From the NCBI GenBank assembly GCA_035544515.1, contig DATKEG010000103.1, forward strand, positions 1 to 31,399: a stretch of DNA of 31,399 nt. The letters run 5' to 3'. Positions 1-6,710 of this stretch are shown one piece after another. The stretch's first letter is position 1; the number at the start of each line of letters is the position of its first letter. Source of the DNA: DATKEG01 sp035544515 (GTDB taxonomy: Bacteria; Acidobacteriota; Vicinamibacteria; Fen-336). The notes below the pieces were generated by a model, which saw only the letters and a list, made by a program, of their open reading frames with translations, searched no databases and was not told where the DNA came from. A program made the translations under genes and the position numbers.

Positions 1-112
1 CCTCCAGCGCGGCCACGCGCGCCTCCAGGTCCGGTGCGGCGGCCGCCTCGGGCGCGCGGCGCAGATCGGCGATCACCTCGGCCGTGAGCTGGCGGATCCG
101 GGCGTCATCCAT
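1..112 (-). CDS. N-terminus of a probable BMC-lumen enzyme (partial, runs off the left edge)
   Basis: Only about the first 37 codons are present. The reading frame begins with ATG at 112, four bases after the stop of the neighbouring vertex-protein gene, so it is surely the next gene of the same operon. The first 18 or so residues (MDDARIRQLTAEVIADLRR) form a short amphipathic helix with a hydrophobic face (I, L, V, I, L) and are followed by an Ala/Pro-rich linker. That is the layout of the encapsulation peptides that target enzymes such as the CoA-acylating aldehyde dehydrogenase or PduL into microcompartments. The catalytic domain lies outside the window, so the enzyme cannot be named. The helix resembles the C-terminal tail of the class II aldolase in the same operon. 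Confidence 0.6.
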   Translation of the reverse strand, partial: MDDARIRQLTAEVIADLRRAPEAAAAPDLEARVAALE

Positions 113-115
113 GGG

Positions 116-388
116 TCAGCCCGTCATCTCGACGGCGTCGATGACGCCCACCACGGCGGCATCCACGGCCGCCAGGCCGCGGTCGAGGGCGGCCATGGCC
201 GCCTTGCCGTCGAGCACGAGCAGCACGCGGTCGCCCTTCCCGGCGTCCACCGCGTCGATGGCGATCACGCTCGCTCCCCGCGGGCCGCCCTCGAGGTCGA
301 GGGGCTGCACGAGCAGCAGCTTCGTGCCCTCGAGCTTCCGGTTCTTCTGGGTCGAGACGACGTTCCCGACCACCCTGCCGATCACCAT
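116..388 (-). CDS. BMC-P shell vertex protein (EutN/CcmL family), copy 1
   Basis: A 90-residue protein of the EutN/CcmL/PduN family. These form pentamers that cap the vertices of icosahedral bacterial microcompartments. It begins with the family signature MVIGRVVGNVVSTQK, followed by the LxGxKLLLVQPLD strand, and ends with the conserved DAAVVGVIDAVE. I chose the ATG at 388 rather than an in-frame start 14 codons upstream because the family always starts directly at the M-(I/V)-x-(A/G)-R-V-x-G strand, and because this ATG lies one base after the stop of the preceding vertex gene. It is the last of three tandem BMC-P genes and is followed after 3 nt by the partial lumen enzyme. The three copies differ clearly in sequence, so they are paralogues and not recent duplicates. 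Confidence 0.93.
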   Translation of the reverse strand: MVIGRVVGNVVSTQKNRKLEGTKLLLVQPLDLEGGPRGASVIAIDAVDAGKGDRVLLVLDGKAAMAALDRGLAAVDAAVVGVIDAVEMTG

Positions 389-389
389 C

Positions 390-653
390 TCAGACGTTCC
401 AGTGATCGACGATGCCCACGATCGCCGCATCGGTCGGGACCTCGTCCGGCAGGAAGGGCAGCGCCGCCTCGCGCCCGCGTACGTAGAAGACGTGCTCTCC
501 GGCGCCCGCGCCCACGGAGTCCACCGCCACCAGCGGCCGGCCGGAAGGGCGGCCGTCCGTGCGCAGCGGCTGGATGAGGAGGAGCTTGGTCGCGCGCAGG
601 CCGGGGTCCTTCTGCGAGGCCACCACCGTGCCGACCACCCTGGCCAGGATCAC
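390..653 (-). CDS. BMC-P shell vertex protein (EutN/CcmL family), copy 2
   Basis: An 87-residue EutN/CcmL-type pentameric vertex protein. It begins MILARVVGTVVASQK, continues with the RATKLLLIQPL strand and ends with the family's DAAIVGIVD motif, followed by HWNV. Its ATG overlaps the stop of copy 3 by 4 nt (ATGA), so translation is coupled. Compared with its neighbours it has a slightly longer mid-loop (RTDGRPSGRPL) and an aromatic C-terminus. Its likely role is to close shell vertices together with the two other BMC-P proteins. Loci with three BMC-P genes are known from the Planctomycetes-Verrucomicrobia type and related microcompartments. Confidence 0.93.
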   Translation of the reverse strand: MILARVVGTVVASQKDPGLRATKLLLIQPLRTDGRPSGRPLVAVDSVGAGAGEHVFYVRGREAALPFLPDEVPTDAAIVGIVDHWNV

Positions 654-919
654 TCCTTCACCTCGACGGTGTCCACCACGCCGACGATGGCGGCGTCCAC
701 CGGGCAGTCCTTGAGGCCGGCGGCCATGCGCGCGGACGAGCCGCTCACCACCAGCACGCGGTCGCGCGGCCCGGCGTCCACCGTGTCCACCGCGACCACG
801 TAACCGGCCTCGTCGTTGCCGTGCGGGTCGATGGTGCGGACGATGAGGAGCTTCGCGCCCACCAGGCGCTCGTCCTTCCTGGTGGCCACCACCGTGCCGA
901 CGACGCGGGCGAGGATCAT
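650..919 (-). CDS. BMC-P shell vertex protein (EutN/CcmL family), copy 3
   Basis: An 89-residue EutN/CcmL-type pentameric vertex protein, the first of three tandem BMC-P genes in transcription order. It begins MILARVVGTVVATRK, has the VGAKLLIVR strand and ends DAAIVGVVDTVEVKE. The start at 919 is the family start; no clear Shine-Dalgarno sequence precedes it. The gene follows the BMC-H gene by 37 nt and overlaps the next BMC-P gene by 4 nt. The N-terminal strand is nearly identical to copy 2, while the middle differs, so duplication followed by divergence is likely. Confidence 0.93.
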   Translation of the reverse strand: MILARVVGTVVATRKDERLVGAKLLIVRTIDPHGNDEAGYVVAVDTVDAGPRDRVLVVSGSSARMAAGLKDCPVDAAIVGVVDTVEVKE

Positions 920-956
920 GGGTTCGCGCGGGCGGGACGACCCTTCACGCGCGGCC

Positions 957-1250
957 TCAGCGCGCGGCCGCGGCGGCCTTGCCGATGGGGAGGACGTCTT
1001 CGAGGTTCCCGTGCGGGCGCGGGATGACGTGCACGGAAACCAGCTCGCCCACGCGGCGGGCGGCGGCCGCGCCGGCGTCGGTGGCGGCCTTGACCGCGGC
1101 CACGTCGCCGCGCACGAGCGCGGTCACGTAGCCCGACCCGATCTTCTCGTAGCCCACGAGCGTGACCTTGGCCGCTTTCACCATGGCGTCGGCGGCCTCG
1201 ATCATGGCCACCAGGCCCCGGGTCTCGATCATGCCCAGCGCTTCACCCAT
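957..1250 (-). CDS. BMC-H hexameric microcompartment shell protein (PduA/EutM-like)
   Basis: A 97-residue single-domain BMC protein that should form the hexameric facet tiles of the shell. It has the canonical start MGEALGMIETRG, then EAADAMVKAA, the pore loop GYEKIGSG (residues 33-40), LVRGDVAAVKAATDAG and the C-terminal VHVIPRPH. The pore loop matches that of PduA, whose central serine lines a pore for small polar metabolites such as propanediol. I prefer the ATG at 1250 to one seven codons upstream because the family begins there and because GGGAGG lies about 8 nt before it. It is the only BMC-H gene seen, and no trimeric BMC-T gene is present in the window. A short Ala-rich C-terminal tail (KAAAAAR) follows the BMC domain. 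Confidence 0.96.
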   Translation of the reverse strand: MGEALGMIETRGLVAMIEAADAMVKAAKVTLVGYEKIGSGYVTALVRGDVAAVKAATDAGAAAARRVGELVSVHVIPRPHGNLEDVLPIGKAAAAAR

Positions 1251-1303
1251 GCTGCCTGCCTCCCGCGCCACGGCGCGTGTGTGCCGGTTTGTCCGAGCCT
1301 CAG

Positions 1304-1332
1304 ACTCTGAACCGTGCCGCGCGCCGAGTCAA
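1304..1332 (-). promoter_or_regulatory. weak candidate promoter before the BMC shell genes
   Basis: On the minus strand TTGACT (1327-1332) is followed after 17 bases by CAGAGT (1304-1309). The -35 is good and the -10 poor (3 of 6). It lies in the 83-nt gap between the aldolase stop and BMC-H, where a separate start for high shell-protein expression would make sense. The -10 also sits in a small palindrome (TCAGAGTCTGA). Confidence 0.25.
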
Positions 1333-1333
1333 G

Positions 1334-2104
1334 CTAGGGCGTCCGGAAACGCTCGACGGCCTCGGTCACCAGGCGCACCAGCTCCGCGCGCGAGAGCACC
1401 ACGCTGTCGGCCGGCGTGGGCGGCCGCGGGGGGGCGGCCGCGAGGCCGCCGGGCGCGCAGACCGGCTCGGGATAGCCGGCGGCCCCCCGCATCTCGACCA
1501 GCCGGGCCACGTCGGCGGCGGGCAGCAGGTTCGTGACCCCGAGCAGCCGCGTGATCAGCGTGATGCGGGCGACCTGCTCGAGCGCCTCCATCCGCTCCCA
1601 GGCGCGGTAGAGGCTGTCGCCGACCGTGAGCGCGCCGTGGTTGGCCATGAGCAGCGCCTGCGCCTGACAGGCCGCGGCCCCCACGTTGTCGGCCAGCTCG
1701 TTGGTGGAGGGTGTGCCGTAGGGAACGACCGGGACCTTCCCCAGGGTGACCACCGCCTCGGCGATGAGGGGTTGGTCGAGCGCGATGCCGGCCACCGCGA
1801 AGCCGGTCGCCACCGGCGGGTGGGCGTGCACGACCGCGGCCGCGTCCGGGCGGCGGCGGTAGACGGCCGTGTGCATCAGGACCTCGGTCGAGGCGCGTTG
1901 CCCGTCCACCGGCCGGCCCGACAGGTCGGTCCGGACGATCATCTCCGGCGTGAGGAATCCCTTGCACACCCCGGGCGGCGTCACGAGCAGGGCGTCGCCC
2001 TGGCGGACGGAGACGTTGCCCTCGTTGCCGCTGATCAGGCCACGCGCGTAGAGCCGCCGGCCCACCTCCACGATCTCGCCCCGGGCCTGGTCCTCGCGCA
2101 CCAT
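1334..2104 (-). CDS. class II aldolase (fuculose/rhamnulose-1-phosphate aldolase family) with a putative C-terminal encapsulation peptide
   Basis: About 256 residues of the class II aldolase/adducin family, Zn-dependent enzymes that cleave fuculose- or rhamnulose-1-phosphate to lactaldehyde and dihydroxyacetone phosphate. Counting from the GTG one codon upstream, the metal ligands are HAH at 94-96 and H157 (ANHG), with E75 (STE) as likely catalytic acid/base and GNEGNVSVR near residue 27 as the phosphate-binding loop. After about residue 215 comes a Pro/Ala-rich linker and then a terminal amphipathic helix (LSRAELVRLVTEAVERF), which free aldolases of this family lack. This is most simply a signal for packing into the microcompartment. 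The start overlaps the upstream stop as TGATG (or GTGA if GTG is used), so translation is coupled. The exact sugar phosphate cannot be read from sequence. Confidence 0.88.
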   Translation of the reverse strand: MVREDQARGEIVEVGRRLYARGLISGNEGNVSVRQGDALLVTPPGVCKGFLTPEMIVRTDLSGRPVDGQRASTEVLMHTAVYRRRPDAAAVVHAHPPVATGFAVAGIALDQPLIAEAVVTLGKVPVVPYGTPSTNELADNVGAAACQAQALLMANHGALTVGDSLYRAWERMEALEQVARITLITRLLGVTNLLPAADVARLVEMRGAAGYPEPVCAPGGLAAAPPRPPTPADSVVLSRAELVRLVTEAVERFRTP

Positions 2105-2361
2105 CACGGATTGGGCTGGAGCAGGAGCGCCCGGTCCCGGCAGGTGGTCGAGCAGAAGTGCTCCTCGCGGCCGTGGACCAGGGCCACGAGCGCGCGCTCG
2201 CGGGGCAGGAACGTGTTGCAGACGCGGTCGCGCACCAGGGCCGAGGCCGGTACCGCCGGCTCGCCGCGCATCCCGGCCAGCACGTGCGCGATGAAACGCA
2301 CGGCCAGCCGGAGCAGGACGAGGACGGCCAGGACGCGCAAGAGGATGCCGAACCCGCTCAT
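2104..2361 (-). CDS. small membrane-anchored protein with a paired-cysteine (TRASH/YHS-like) motif
   Basis: An 85-residue protein. It has one N-terminal hydrophobic segment (residues about 5-30) and then a short soluble part with VCNTFLPRERALV and HFCSTTC. The pattern VRDxVC...xP...A(L/V)...G...xFCSxxC is that of small TRASH/PP0621-like proteins, which may bind a metal ion through three cysteines (48, 70, 74 here). Its function is unknown. It lies between citrate synthase (80-nt gap) and the BMC aldolase, with which it overlaps at the stop/start. Whether it belongs to the microcompartment pathway or is simply a passenger cannot be decided from the sequence. No strong ribosome-binding site precedes the ATG at 2361. 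Confidence 0.65.
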   Translation of the reverse strand: MSGFGILLRVLAVLVLLRLAVRFIAHVLAGMRGEPAVPASALVRDRVCNTFLPRERALVALVHGREEHFCSTTCRDRALLLQPNP

Positions 2362-2441
2362 GTCATATTTCCGAATGCGGCGCTCTCCGCTCCGCGCCTC
2401 GCTTCGTCCAGCGCATCGCGCCAGGATGAACCTGCCCGCCC

Positions 2442-3572
2442 CTACCCGCGCTGCTCGATCGGCACGTAGGGCACGTCGCGGGGGCCGACGTATTCGCTCT
2501 CGGGCCGGATGAGCTTGTTGTTGGAGACCTGCTCGAGCACGTGTGCGGTCCAGCCCGCCACCCGCGAGACCGCGAACACCGGCGTGAACAGGTCGGTGGG
2601 TAGGCCCAGCGCCCGGTAGAGCGACGCGGAGTAGAGGTCCACGTTGGGATAGAGGGTCTTGCCGGAGCGCACCGCCGTCTCCAGCGCGGCCGTGATCTCG
2701 TACCAGCGGCCCGCCCGGGACTCCTCTCCCATGCGGCGCGACAGCTCCCGCAGGTGGGTGGCGCGGGGATCCTCGGCGCGATACACCGCATGCCCGAAGC
2801 CCATGATCTTGCGCTTCGCGGCCAGTGTCTCGCGGACCCACTCCGCCGCCCGCTCCGGCCGGCCGATCTCCTCCAGCGCCCGCATGACGGCCTCGTTCGC
2901 CCCGCCGTGCAGCGGGCCCTTCAGCGTGGCCAGGGCCGCCGTGATCGCGCCGTGCACGTCGGAGAGCGTGGAGGCGGCCACCCGGGCCGCGAACGTGGAG
3001 GCGTTGAACTCGTGATCGGCGTGCAGGACGAGCGCCACGTCCATGGCCCGCGCGGCCGGCTCGCCCGGCCGCTCCCCCGAGAGCATGTAGAGGAAGTTCG
3101 CGGCGTGCGAAAGCTGGGCGTCCGGCGCCACGGGCGCCCGCCCGTTGCGCACGCGATCGAGGGCGGCGACCACGGTGGCCATCTGCGCGGTCAAGCGCAA
3201 GGCCTTGCGCGACGCCGCGGGCAGGTCGTCGTCGCCGGCGTCCGGGTCGAGCCCGCCCAGGGCCGAGACGGCCGTGCGCAGCGTGGTCATGGGGTGCGAG
3301 GTCCGGGGCAGGGCGCGCACGACGGACAGCACGGTGTCCGGGATGGGTCGCTCCCGGGCGAGCTGCACGCGGAAGGCCTGGAGCTGCGCGCGGCCGGGCA
3401 GGCTTCCCCGGTGCAGGAGGAAGACCACCTCCTCGAAGGTGGAGTGCCGGGCCAGCTCGTGGATGTCGATCCCGCGGTAGGACAGGAGGCCGCGCGTGCC
3501 GTCGATGGTGGAGATGGAGCTCTCGCCTGCCACCACGTTGCGCAGGCCCGAGCCCTTGACCGCCTCCGCCAT
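2442..3572 (-). CDS. citrate synthase / 2-methylcitrate synthase family
   Basis: 376 residues, the length of the short bacterial/archaeal type II-like citrate synthases. It condenses acetyl-CoA (or propionyl-CoA) with oxaloacetate. The N-terminal STIDGTRGLLSYRG, the catalytic H222 (GPLHGGAN), H261 (MGFGHAVYR) and D312 (NVDLYSAS) are all present, as is LHADHEFN near residue 187. Sequence alone does not separate citrate from methylcitrate synthase. The ATG at 3572 has GGGAGGA about 10 nt upstream and a good sigma70-like promoter at 3611-3640. It heads the string of minus-strand genes leading into the BMC operon. It may therefore be co-transcribed and could draw off the acyl-CoA made in the compartment, or it may be plain TCA-cycle housekeeping. 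Confidence 0.95.
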   Translation of the reverse strand: MAEAVKGSGLRNVVAGESSISTIDGTRGLLSYRGIDIHELARHSTFEEVVFLLHRGSLPGRAQLQAFRVQLARERPIPDTVLSVVRALPRTSHPMTTLRTAVSALGGLDPDAGDDDLPAASRKALRLTAQMATVVAALDRVRNGRAPVAPDAQLSHAANFLYMLSGERPGEPAARAMDVALVLHADHEFNASTFAARVAASTLSDVHGAITAALATLKGPLHGGANEAVMRALEEIGRPERAAEWVRETLAAKRKIMGFGHAVYRAEDPRATHLRELSRRMGEESRAGRWYEITAALETAVRSGKTLYPNVDLYSASLYRALGLPTDLFTPVFAVSRVAGWTAHVLEQVSNNKLIRPESEYVGPRDVPYVPIEQRG

Positions 3573-3610
3573 GTGCGCCCGTCCTCCCTGGATCGTGGGC
3601 GAGACGAACG

Positions 3611-3640
3611 ATTATTCGGTGCCCGTACGCCGGCCGTCAA
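3611..3640 (-). promoter_or_regulatory. sigma70-type promoter for citrate synthase (and perhaps the BMC operon)
   Basis: On the minus strand TTGACG (3635-3640) and AATAAT (3611-3616) are separated by 18 bases, each matching 5 of 6 consensus positions. The AT-rich -10 stands out in the GC-rich background and lies about 40 nt upstream of the start codon, in the divergent gap to uspA. Confidence 0.5.
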
Positions 3641-3681
3641 GCCTGCGCGAGGAGGCTCGACGCGCGGGGACCATCGGCTGC

Positions 3682-3687
3682 TAGAAT
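3682..3687 (+). promoter_or_regulatory. -10 box candidate for uspA
   Basis: TAGAAT (5 of 6 to TATAAT) ends 9 nt before the uspA ATG. No good -35 is visible at 16-18 bp spacing. The distance implies a leader of only a few bases. Confidence 0.3.
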
Positions 3688-3696
3688 CGCCCCACC

Positions 3697-4164
3697 ATGA
3701 TCCGCCTCCAGCGCATCCTGGTGCCCACGGACTTCTCGGAGAGCGCGCGCCACGCCTTGACCTACGGCCTCTCCTTCGCGCGCGAGTACGAGGCCGAGCT
3801 GGTGCTCCTGCACGTGGTGGAGATCGTGCCGGTCGGCTACGCGAGCGACCTCTTCCCGGCGCCCATGGCCGCGGTCTTCGAGGAGGTCTCGGCCTATGCG
3901 CGCGCGGAGCTCGGCCGGCTGGGCGCCCTCGGGCGCGAGCGGGGCGTGGCCACGCGGGAGCTGGTGGCGCAGGGCAAGCCCTCGGCCGAGATCGTGAAGG
4001 CGGCGCGCGACGAAGCGGTGGACCTCATCGTGCTGGGCACGCACGGCAAGGGGATGCTGGACAAGGCGCTCTTCGGGTCCACCACCGAGCGCGTCGTCCG
4101 GAGCTCCCCCTGTCCGGTGCTGACCTGCCGCCTGAAGGAGCACGAGTTCGTGGACGAGGGCTGA
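3697..4164 (+). CDS. universal stress protein, UspA family
   Basis: A 155-residue single-domain Usp protein (HUP fold, cytoplasmic, usually dimeric). It starts with RILVPTDFSESARHAL (strand 1 and the adenine-side Asp) and carries the ATP-binding signature G-2x-G-9x-G-(S/T) in GTHGKGMLDKALFGST near residues 113-131, followed by SSPCPVLTCR. It should therefore bind ATP. Family members act in stress survival through poorly defined signalling. It stands alone, divergent from citrate synthase and convergent with fabH. There is no Shine-Dalgarno sequence before its ATG, which fits the -10-like box so close upstream. Confidence 0.93.
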   Translation: MIRLQRILVPTDFSESARHALTYGLSFAREYEAELVLLHVVEIVPVGYASDLFPAPMAAVFEEVSAYARAELGRLGALGRERGVATRELVAQGKPSAEIVKAARDEAVDLIVLGTHGKGMLDKALFGSTTERVVRSSPCPVLTCRLKEHEFVDEG

Positions 4165-4187
4165 GGGCCGGCCCGCGGCCCCTATTT
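4165..4187 (+). terminator. possible weak intrinsic terminator after uspA
   Basis: A perfect 6-bp GC stem (GGGCCG / CGGCCC, 4165-4170 with 4176-4181) and a 5-nt loop lie directly after the uspA stop and are followed by CTATTT. The T tract is short. The site overlaps the end of the convergent fabH gene. Confidence 0.35.
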
Positions 4188-5207
4188 CCACGGGAAGCCG
4201 GTCCAGCGGACGAGCGCGGTGCCGACCGTGAACCCCGCGCCCACCGCCGCCATCAAGATGAGGTCGCCGGGCGCGAGCCGGCCCTCGTCGAGGGCCGTGC
4301 CCAGGGCCAGGGGAATGGTGGCGGCCGTGGTGTTGCCGTAGCGCGCGATGTTCTTGACCACCTTCGCGTCGGGCAGGCCCAGGCGGTCGCGGGCCGCGTC
4401 GATGATGCGCACGTTCGCCTGGTGCGGCACCAGCAGGTCGAGGTCGGCGTAGGGCACCCGGTTCTTCTCCAGGATGGCCGCGATGGAGTCCGCGAACTTC
4501 CGCACCGCGTACTTGAAGACGTGCGGCCCCTCCTGGCGGATGTAGTGCATCTTCTTGTCCACCGTCTCGTGGGTGGGCGGGTGGAGGCTGCCGCCGCCGG
4601 GCATGTAGAGATAACAGCCGCCCGACCCCTCCACCTCGTTCGCGAAGTCGAGGATGCCGGTGTCGTCCGGGGACGGCTCGAGCAGGACCGCGCCCGCGCC
4701 GTCGCCGAAGAGCACGCAGGTCGTGCGGTCCGTCCAATCGAGGATGGACGTCATCACGTCCGCGCCTACCACCATGACCTTCCGGTGGGTGCCGGCCTGC
4801 ACGAACTGGGCCCCGGTGGCCAGCGCGTAGACGAACCCCGAGCAGGCGGCGGAGATGTCGAAGCCCCAGGCCCGCGTGGCCTTGATCTGGTCCTGGATGA
4901 TGCAGGCCGTGGCCGGGAAGAGCATGTCCGGCGTCACCGTGGCCACCACGATCAGGTCCAGCTCGTCGGCCCCGATCCCGCGCCGCTCCAGGCAGTCGCG
5001 GACGGCGCGCGTGGCCAGGGCGCTCGTGGGCGTGCCCGGCTCGGCGTAGCGGCGCTCGCAGATCCCCGTGCGCGTGCGGATCCACTCGTCGGAGGTCTTG
5101 ACGCGCTTCTCCAGCTCGGCGTTGGTGACGACCCGGTCGGGAACGTAGAGCCCGAGCGAGGTGATGGCGGCGCGGCGCGCGGGGGCTGGGCTCGTGGTCG
5201 AGGGCAA
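4182..5207 (-). CDS. fabH: beta-ketoacyl-ACP synthase III (KAS III)
   Basis: 341 residues, with the full FabH catalytic triad: C122 (SAACSGF), H262 (VPHQAN) and N292 (YGNTTAA). It condenses a short acyl-CoA with malonyl-ACP to start fatty-acid chains. TSDEWIRTRTGI near residue 40 and GAGAVLLE near 172 are also typical. The only possible start is TTG at 5207, because an in-frame TAA lies three codons upstream and the conserved fold begins at about residue 14. No Shine-Dalgarno is present. Instead a strong promoter's -10 lies 7 nt before the TTG, which suggests a leaderless mRNA. The gene is monocistronic and not next to other fatty-acid genes, so a specialised FabH-like role cannot be excluded. 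Confidence 0.93.
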   Translation of the reverse strand: MPSTTSPAPARRAAITSLGLYVPDRVVTNAELEKRVKTSDEWIRTRTGICERRYAEPGTPTSALATRAVRDCLERRGIGADELDLIVVATVTPDMLFPATACIIQDQIKATRAWGFDISAACSGFVYALATGAQFVQAGTHRKVMVVGADVMTSILDWTDRTTCVLFGDGAGAVLLEPSPDDTGILDFANEVEGSGGCYLYMPGGGSLHPPTHETVDKKMHYIRQEGPHVFKYAVRKFADSIAAILEKNRVPYADLDLLVPHQANVRIIDAARDRLGLPDAKVVKNIARYGNTTAATIPLALGTALDEGRLAPGDLILMAAVGAGFTVGTALVRWTGFPWK

Positions 5208-5214
5208 GCGAGGT

Positions 5215-5243
5215 ATTTAAGCCGCGGATCGCGGGGCGGTCAA
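5215..5243 (-). promoter_or_regulatory. strong sigma70-type promoter for fabH
   Basis: On the minus strand TTGACC (5238-5243, 5 of 6) and TTAAAT (5215-5220, 4 of 6) are separated by exactly 17 bases. The -10 ends 7 nt before the fabH TTG start, so transcription should begin at or next to the start codon. Confidence 0.55.
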
Positions 5244-5347
5244 GGCGTTGACTCGAGCCCAGGCCACGAAGTCGATCAGCTCACGCATGGACATCGCGCC
5301 ACCTGACCCTCCTGTCCCCGCGGCGCGCGAAGCACCGCGGCGGCGGA

Positions 5348-5353
5348 TAGCAT
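5348..5353 (+). promoter_or_regulatory. -10 box candidate for the thioesterase gene
   Basis: TAGCAT (4 of 6) ends 7 nt before the ATG at 5361. No matching -35 is seen. It is listed because the same spacing recurs at several genes of this window. Confidence 0.22.
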
Positions 5354-5360
5354 ACGTCCC

Positions 5361-5801
5361 ATGACCCGCATGGACCTCACGCGCGCGCAGATCCTCACCC
5401 TGATGGAGGACCACGTCCCGTTCAACCGCTACCTCGGCCTGCGCGGCGAATCCATCGGCCCCGGCCGGGCGGTCATGGTCCTCCCGGTCCGGCCGGAGTT
5501 CGTGGGCGACCCCCGCCGGTCGGCGCTTCACGGCGGTGTCCTGTCGAGCCTGATCGACACCGCCGGCGGGGTCGCCGCCTGGTCGGCGCTGAACCCGGGG
5601 GAGACGGTGTCCACCGTGGACCTGCGCGTGGACTACCTCGAGCCCGCCGGTCTGGGCGATCCGCTGCGCGCCGAGGCGGAGCTGGTGCGCAAGGGAAGCC
5701 GGGTGTGCCACGTGCGCGTGGCGGTGCGGCAGGGCGAGTCGCTGGTCGCGGAGGGCCGGGCGGTGTTCAGCATCCATCGCCGCCGTACCGAGACGCCTTG
5801 A
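5361..5801 (+). CDS. hotdog-fold acyl-CoA thioesterase (PaaI/YigI-like)
   Basis: A 146-residue single hotdog domain that hydrolyses acyl-CoA thioesters in the cytoplasm. The signature LHGGVLSSLIDTAGG (about residues 56-70) holds the active-site HGG and the acidic residue on the hotdog helix. It is followed by STVDLRVDYLEPA, the typical dimer-interface strand. N-terminal FNRYLGLRGESIGPGRAVM fits the PaaI-type subfamily. The substrate is unknown. The gene is transcribed divergently from fabH and convergently with ppk2, so it is probably monocistronic. Confidence 0.9.
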   Translation: MTRMDLTRAQILTLMEDHVPFNRYLGLRGESIGPGRAVMVLPVRPEFVGDPRRSALHGGVLSSLIDTAGGVAAWSALNPGETVSTVDLRVDYLEPAGLGDPLRAEAELVRKGSRVCHVRVAVRQGESLVAEGRAVFSIHRRRTETP

Positions 5802-5820
5802 AGGTCCTGCGCGGGCCCGC

Positions 5821-6690
5821 CTACTTCGCCTCCGCCTCCAGCGCCGCCCGCGCCTTCGCCAGCTCCTCGCGCTTGCGCTCGTCGATGGTGGGATAGCGCG
5901 GATCCATGTCTTCCAGCGTGTCCGCGATGGCGTCCGCCACCACCAGCCGCGTGAACCACTTGTGGTCCGCGGGCACGACATACCACGGAGCCGCTTCCGT
6001 GCTCGTGTGCTGGATCATGTCCTCGTAGGCCTCCAGGTAGCGGTCCCACGACTTCCGTTCCTCCACGTCGGCCAGCGTGAACTTCCAATGCTTCTCGGGC
6101 TCGTCGAGGCGGGCCAGGAAGCGCCGCCGCTGCTCCTCCTTCGACACGTTCAGGAAGAACTTGCGCACCACGGTGCCGTTGCGCGCGAGGTGACGTTCCA
6201 GGTCGTTGATGCTCTCGAAGCGCTCCTGCCACAGGTCGTCCGAGACGCGGTCTTCGGGCAGCTTCTGCCCGCGCAGGATGTGCGGGTGGACGCGGGCGAT
6301 GAGCACCTCCTCGTAATAGGACCGGTTGAACACGCCGATGCGCCCGCGCTCGGGCAGGCAGCGGTTGGTCCGCCACAGGAAGTCGTGGTCCAGCTCCTCG
6401 CCCGACGGCGCCTTGAAGGCGAACACCTGGCAGCCCTGCGGGTTCAGGCCGGACAGCACGTGTTTGATCGCGCTGTCCTTGCCCGCGGCGTCCATGGCCT
6501 GGAAGATGAGGAGCAGCGCGTGACGGTCGTGCGCGTAGAGGACGCTCTGCAGCTCGCGCAGTCGCTCGCGGCCGGCCTCCAGGCGCTCGCGACCCTCCTT
6601 CTTGCTCTTGAACTGGCCGGTCTCGCCCGGGTCGTGGTCGCGGAGCCGGAACGTGCTGCCGTTCGTGATGCGATACGCGTCGGCGGGCAT
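5821..6690 (-). CDS. ppk2: polyphosphate kinase 2 (PPK2) family
   Basis: 289 residues, a single PPK2 domain. These cytoplasmic kinases move phosphate between polyphosphate and nucleotides. Walker A is AMDAAGKDSA (residues 65-74, with D67, K71 and D72) and the second conserved block is GVFNRSYYEEVL (residues 119-130). The lid region follows, and WYVVPADHKWF lies near the C-terminus. From memory the sequence is close to single-domain enzymes that phosphorylate AMP and ADP from polyphosphate (class III) or ADP only (class I). The class cannot be settled here. The ATG at 6690 is chosen over a TTG four codons upstream because GGAGG sits 5 nt before it. It follows the ATP-grasp gene by 20 nt, so the two are likely co-transcribed. 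Confidence 0.93.
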   Translation of the reverse strand: MPADAYRITNGSTFRLRDHDPGETGQFKSKKEGRERLEAGRERLRELQSVLYAHDRHALLLIFQAMDAAGKDSAIKHVLSGLNPQGCQVFAFKAPSGEELDHDFLWRTNRCLPERGRIGVFNRSYYEEVLIARVHPHILRGQKLPEDRVSDDLWQERFESINDLERHLARNGTVVRKFFLNVSKEEQRRRFLARLDEPEKHWKFTLADVEERKSWDRYLEAYEDMIQHTSTEAAPWYVVPADHKWFTRLVVADAIADTLEDMDPRYPTIDERKREELAKARAALEAEAK

Positions 6691-6710
6691 GGCGTCCTCC
6701 AATGGAGGCC

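Noticed and set aside
116..919. Possibility that the three BMC-P genes are one gene triplicated by an assembly error
   Set aside because: The copies differ in length and at many positions throughout, and each has proper start/stop coupling, so they are true paralogues.
2362..2441. Small stem GGCGC...GCGCC between citrate synthase and the small membrane protein as a terminator
   Set aside because: The stem is only 5 bp with a 10-nt loop and no T tract follows.
5217..5294. A 25-codon minus-strand frame (MSMRELIDFVAWARV...) just upstream of fabH
   Set aside because: It overlaps the good fabH promoter, its possible AGGAGG is about 13 nt from the ATG, and I recognise no family. Chance is more likely, though a leader peptide is not excluded.
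5810..5822. Perfect GC palindrome between the convergent thioesterase and ppk2 genes
   Set aside because: It has no loop or T tract and is expected by chance at this base composition.
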